Origin: Phoronis australis
Lineage: Eukaryota > Phoronida > Phoronidae
Assembly: GCA_002633005.1 (NCBI GenBank)
Contig: NMRA01000435.1
Location: forward strand, 70,043-134,042
Direction of reading: 5' to 3'
DNA: 64,000 nt
In this document: in pieces, positions 11,205 to 64,000 of the stretch
Numbering within the stretch: the stretch's first letter is position 1
Layout: every line of letters begins with the position of its first letter
Notes under the pieces: model-generated
Seen by the model: the letters and a program-made list of their open reading frames with translations, nothing else
What the model was told of the DNA's origin: nothing
Database searches by the model: none
Program-made: the position numbers and the translations under genes

Positions 11205-11723
11205 AGGTCACGTGATAGGCGTGCTGACCAGACTTATTGCGGTATTTTGATTATTAACAAAACAAGCTATAATTTCTTTAATTGACGCTTAAAGACCTCG
11301 ATAACTGAAGTTTGACCAGTGGTGACCTGGTAGGCGATAAAGCTCATTCTAATGATACTCACAACGTTGACTATGGACCATGAGAGCAATCTTTCTCGAC
11401 AACAAAATAAACCAATTTGTTAGCTTTTGACCACCAGATGGAGCAAACAAACACTGCAAACGAGTGCCAGGATACATGCAAAAAACATTCAAAATAACCG
11501 AAAAGGCATTAAAACAAACAAGCCGATTACACCCAGTCCCTGAAGCTAAATTGATTGGGTAGAATATGACAGAGGACAGATTTGGGAGATACTGGGTGTT
11601 TGGGTCCCCTGAGTATGAATAGACAAGTCACACGTGTAAACACTGACAAACACTACGATATGAATGTACAGCCAGCATCCCTTGCAAAGTCTTGGATCCA
11701 CCTGAGGTGTTCTTTTCCTGCCT

Positions 11724-63607
<51,884 letters not shown>

Positions 63608-64000
63608 CTTGAAGGAAAACACGGATTACAGTTATACGTTTTGAAGGTCAACGTGGTGCTAACTAGGTCAAGTCGAACTCGCTAAGTTCAAACTGAAATA
63701 CAGCATGTTTGCAGCCATGAATCTTTCCATTGAAGTAGTCAGTGATATTCATTCGGTCCATGGTTTTATCAAGTGCCATTAGAAATGTTGACTAGAAAAC
63801 AGGGTGCCACCCCAAAATACGAACTACATCAATGTTTTTGAAACATGGCACTGCATGTAGCTTTCAGAGTGTTGAGAAGGGACCATCTGAAGTAAGCCTT
63901 CTCACTGTATGACGAGATTTTTGTCGGACAAATGAAGGTTTAATGCTGTAGGAACTTTCTGCAGTCATATTCCTATTATTGTAAGTGAGAATGCAAACAT
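63608..64000. other. MIB1 intron, right edge of window
   Basis: No exon recognised. The acceptor of exon A is at 63608-63609, and the rest is presumed intron leading to the N-terminal exons outside the window. Confidence 0.7.

Larger units (their letters stand above)
7723..11723. other. convergent spacer with presumed 3' UTRs
   Basis: No coding exon recognised; short frames here match nothing I know. The sequence should hold the 3' UTR of FKBP (+) on the left and of MIB1 (-) on the right. AATAAA hexamers on the MIB1 strand lie at 11199-11204 and 8818-8823 and are possible poly(A) signals, giving 3' UTRs of about 0.5 or 2.9 kb. No convincing AATAAA was found soon after the FKBP stop. Confidence 0.45.

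Overview
This is animal nuclear DNA, from a bilaterian and probably a marine invertebrate. It is AT-rich, and its genes are split into many short exons with canonical splice sites. It carries DNA-transposon relics, and one intron is about 33 kb long. The encoded proteins are close to vertebrate sequences but clearly not vertebrate. I cannot assign a phylum from the window alone. Isolated N bases occur at about 13505, 22573 and 57130, so this is an assembled scaffold.

Two convergent protein genes account for all the coding sequence I can support. (1) An FKBP12-type prolyl isomerase lies on the + strand. Its last three exons are at 5917-6029, 6862-6935 and 7668-7722. The N-terminal exon or exons were not found. 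Its last intron is an AT-AC, U12-type (minor spliceosome) intron. (2) The Notch-pathway E3 ubiquitin ligase Mind bomb 1 (MIB1) lies on the - strand from 63607 down to the stop at 11724. I placed 22 exons that join in one open frame of 951 codons plus stop, from the ZZ zinc finger to the C-terminal RING3. Only the exon or exons for the first MIB/HERC2 domain lie beyond the right edge.

Layout. 1-3163: no gene seen. 3164-5135: a degenerate Kolobok/T2-type DNA transposon with TTAA flanks and 15-bp inverted ends, holding a broken THAP-domain fragment (+) and a fragment of a P2X7-C-terminal-like zinc module (-). 5136-7722: 3' part of the FKBP gene. 7723-11723: convergent spacer and presumed 3' UTRs. 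11724-20061: MIB1 exons for the last ankyrin repeats, three RING fingers and C terminus. This block includes a foldback repeat, a MITE, and a 1-1.5 kb tandem duplication of two exons whose junction falls on an N, probably two stacked alleles. 20062-53325: one 33-kb intron with dispersed repeats, minisatellites and several non-coding segments that look like enhancers, one with a palindromic pair of POU octamers. 53326-63607: MIB1 exons for the ZZ finger, second MIB/HERC2 domain, MIB repeat region and first ankyrin repeats.

The two genes have no known pathway link; their convergence looks incidental. The main points for follow-up are the minor-class intron in FKBP, the duplicated MIB1 exons, the lineage-specific extra 'QKLQ' exon in MIB1, the composite THAP/P2X7-like transposon relic, and the octamer cluster in the giant intron.
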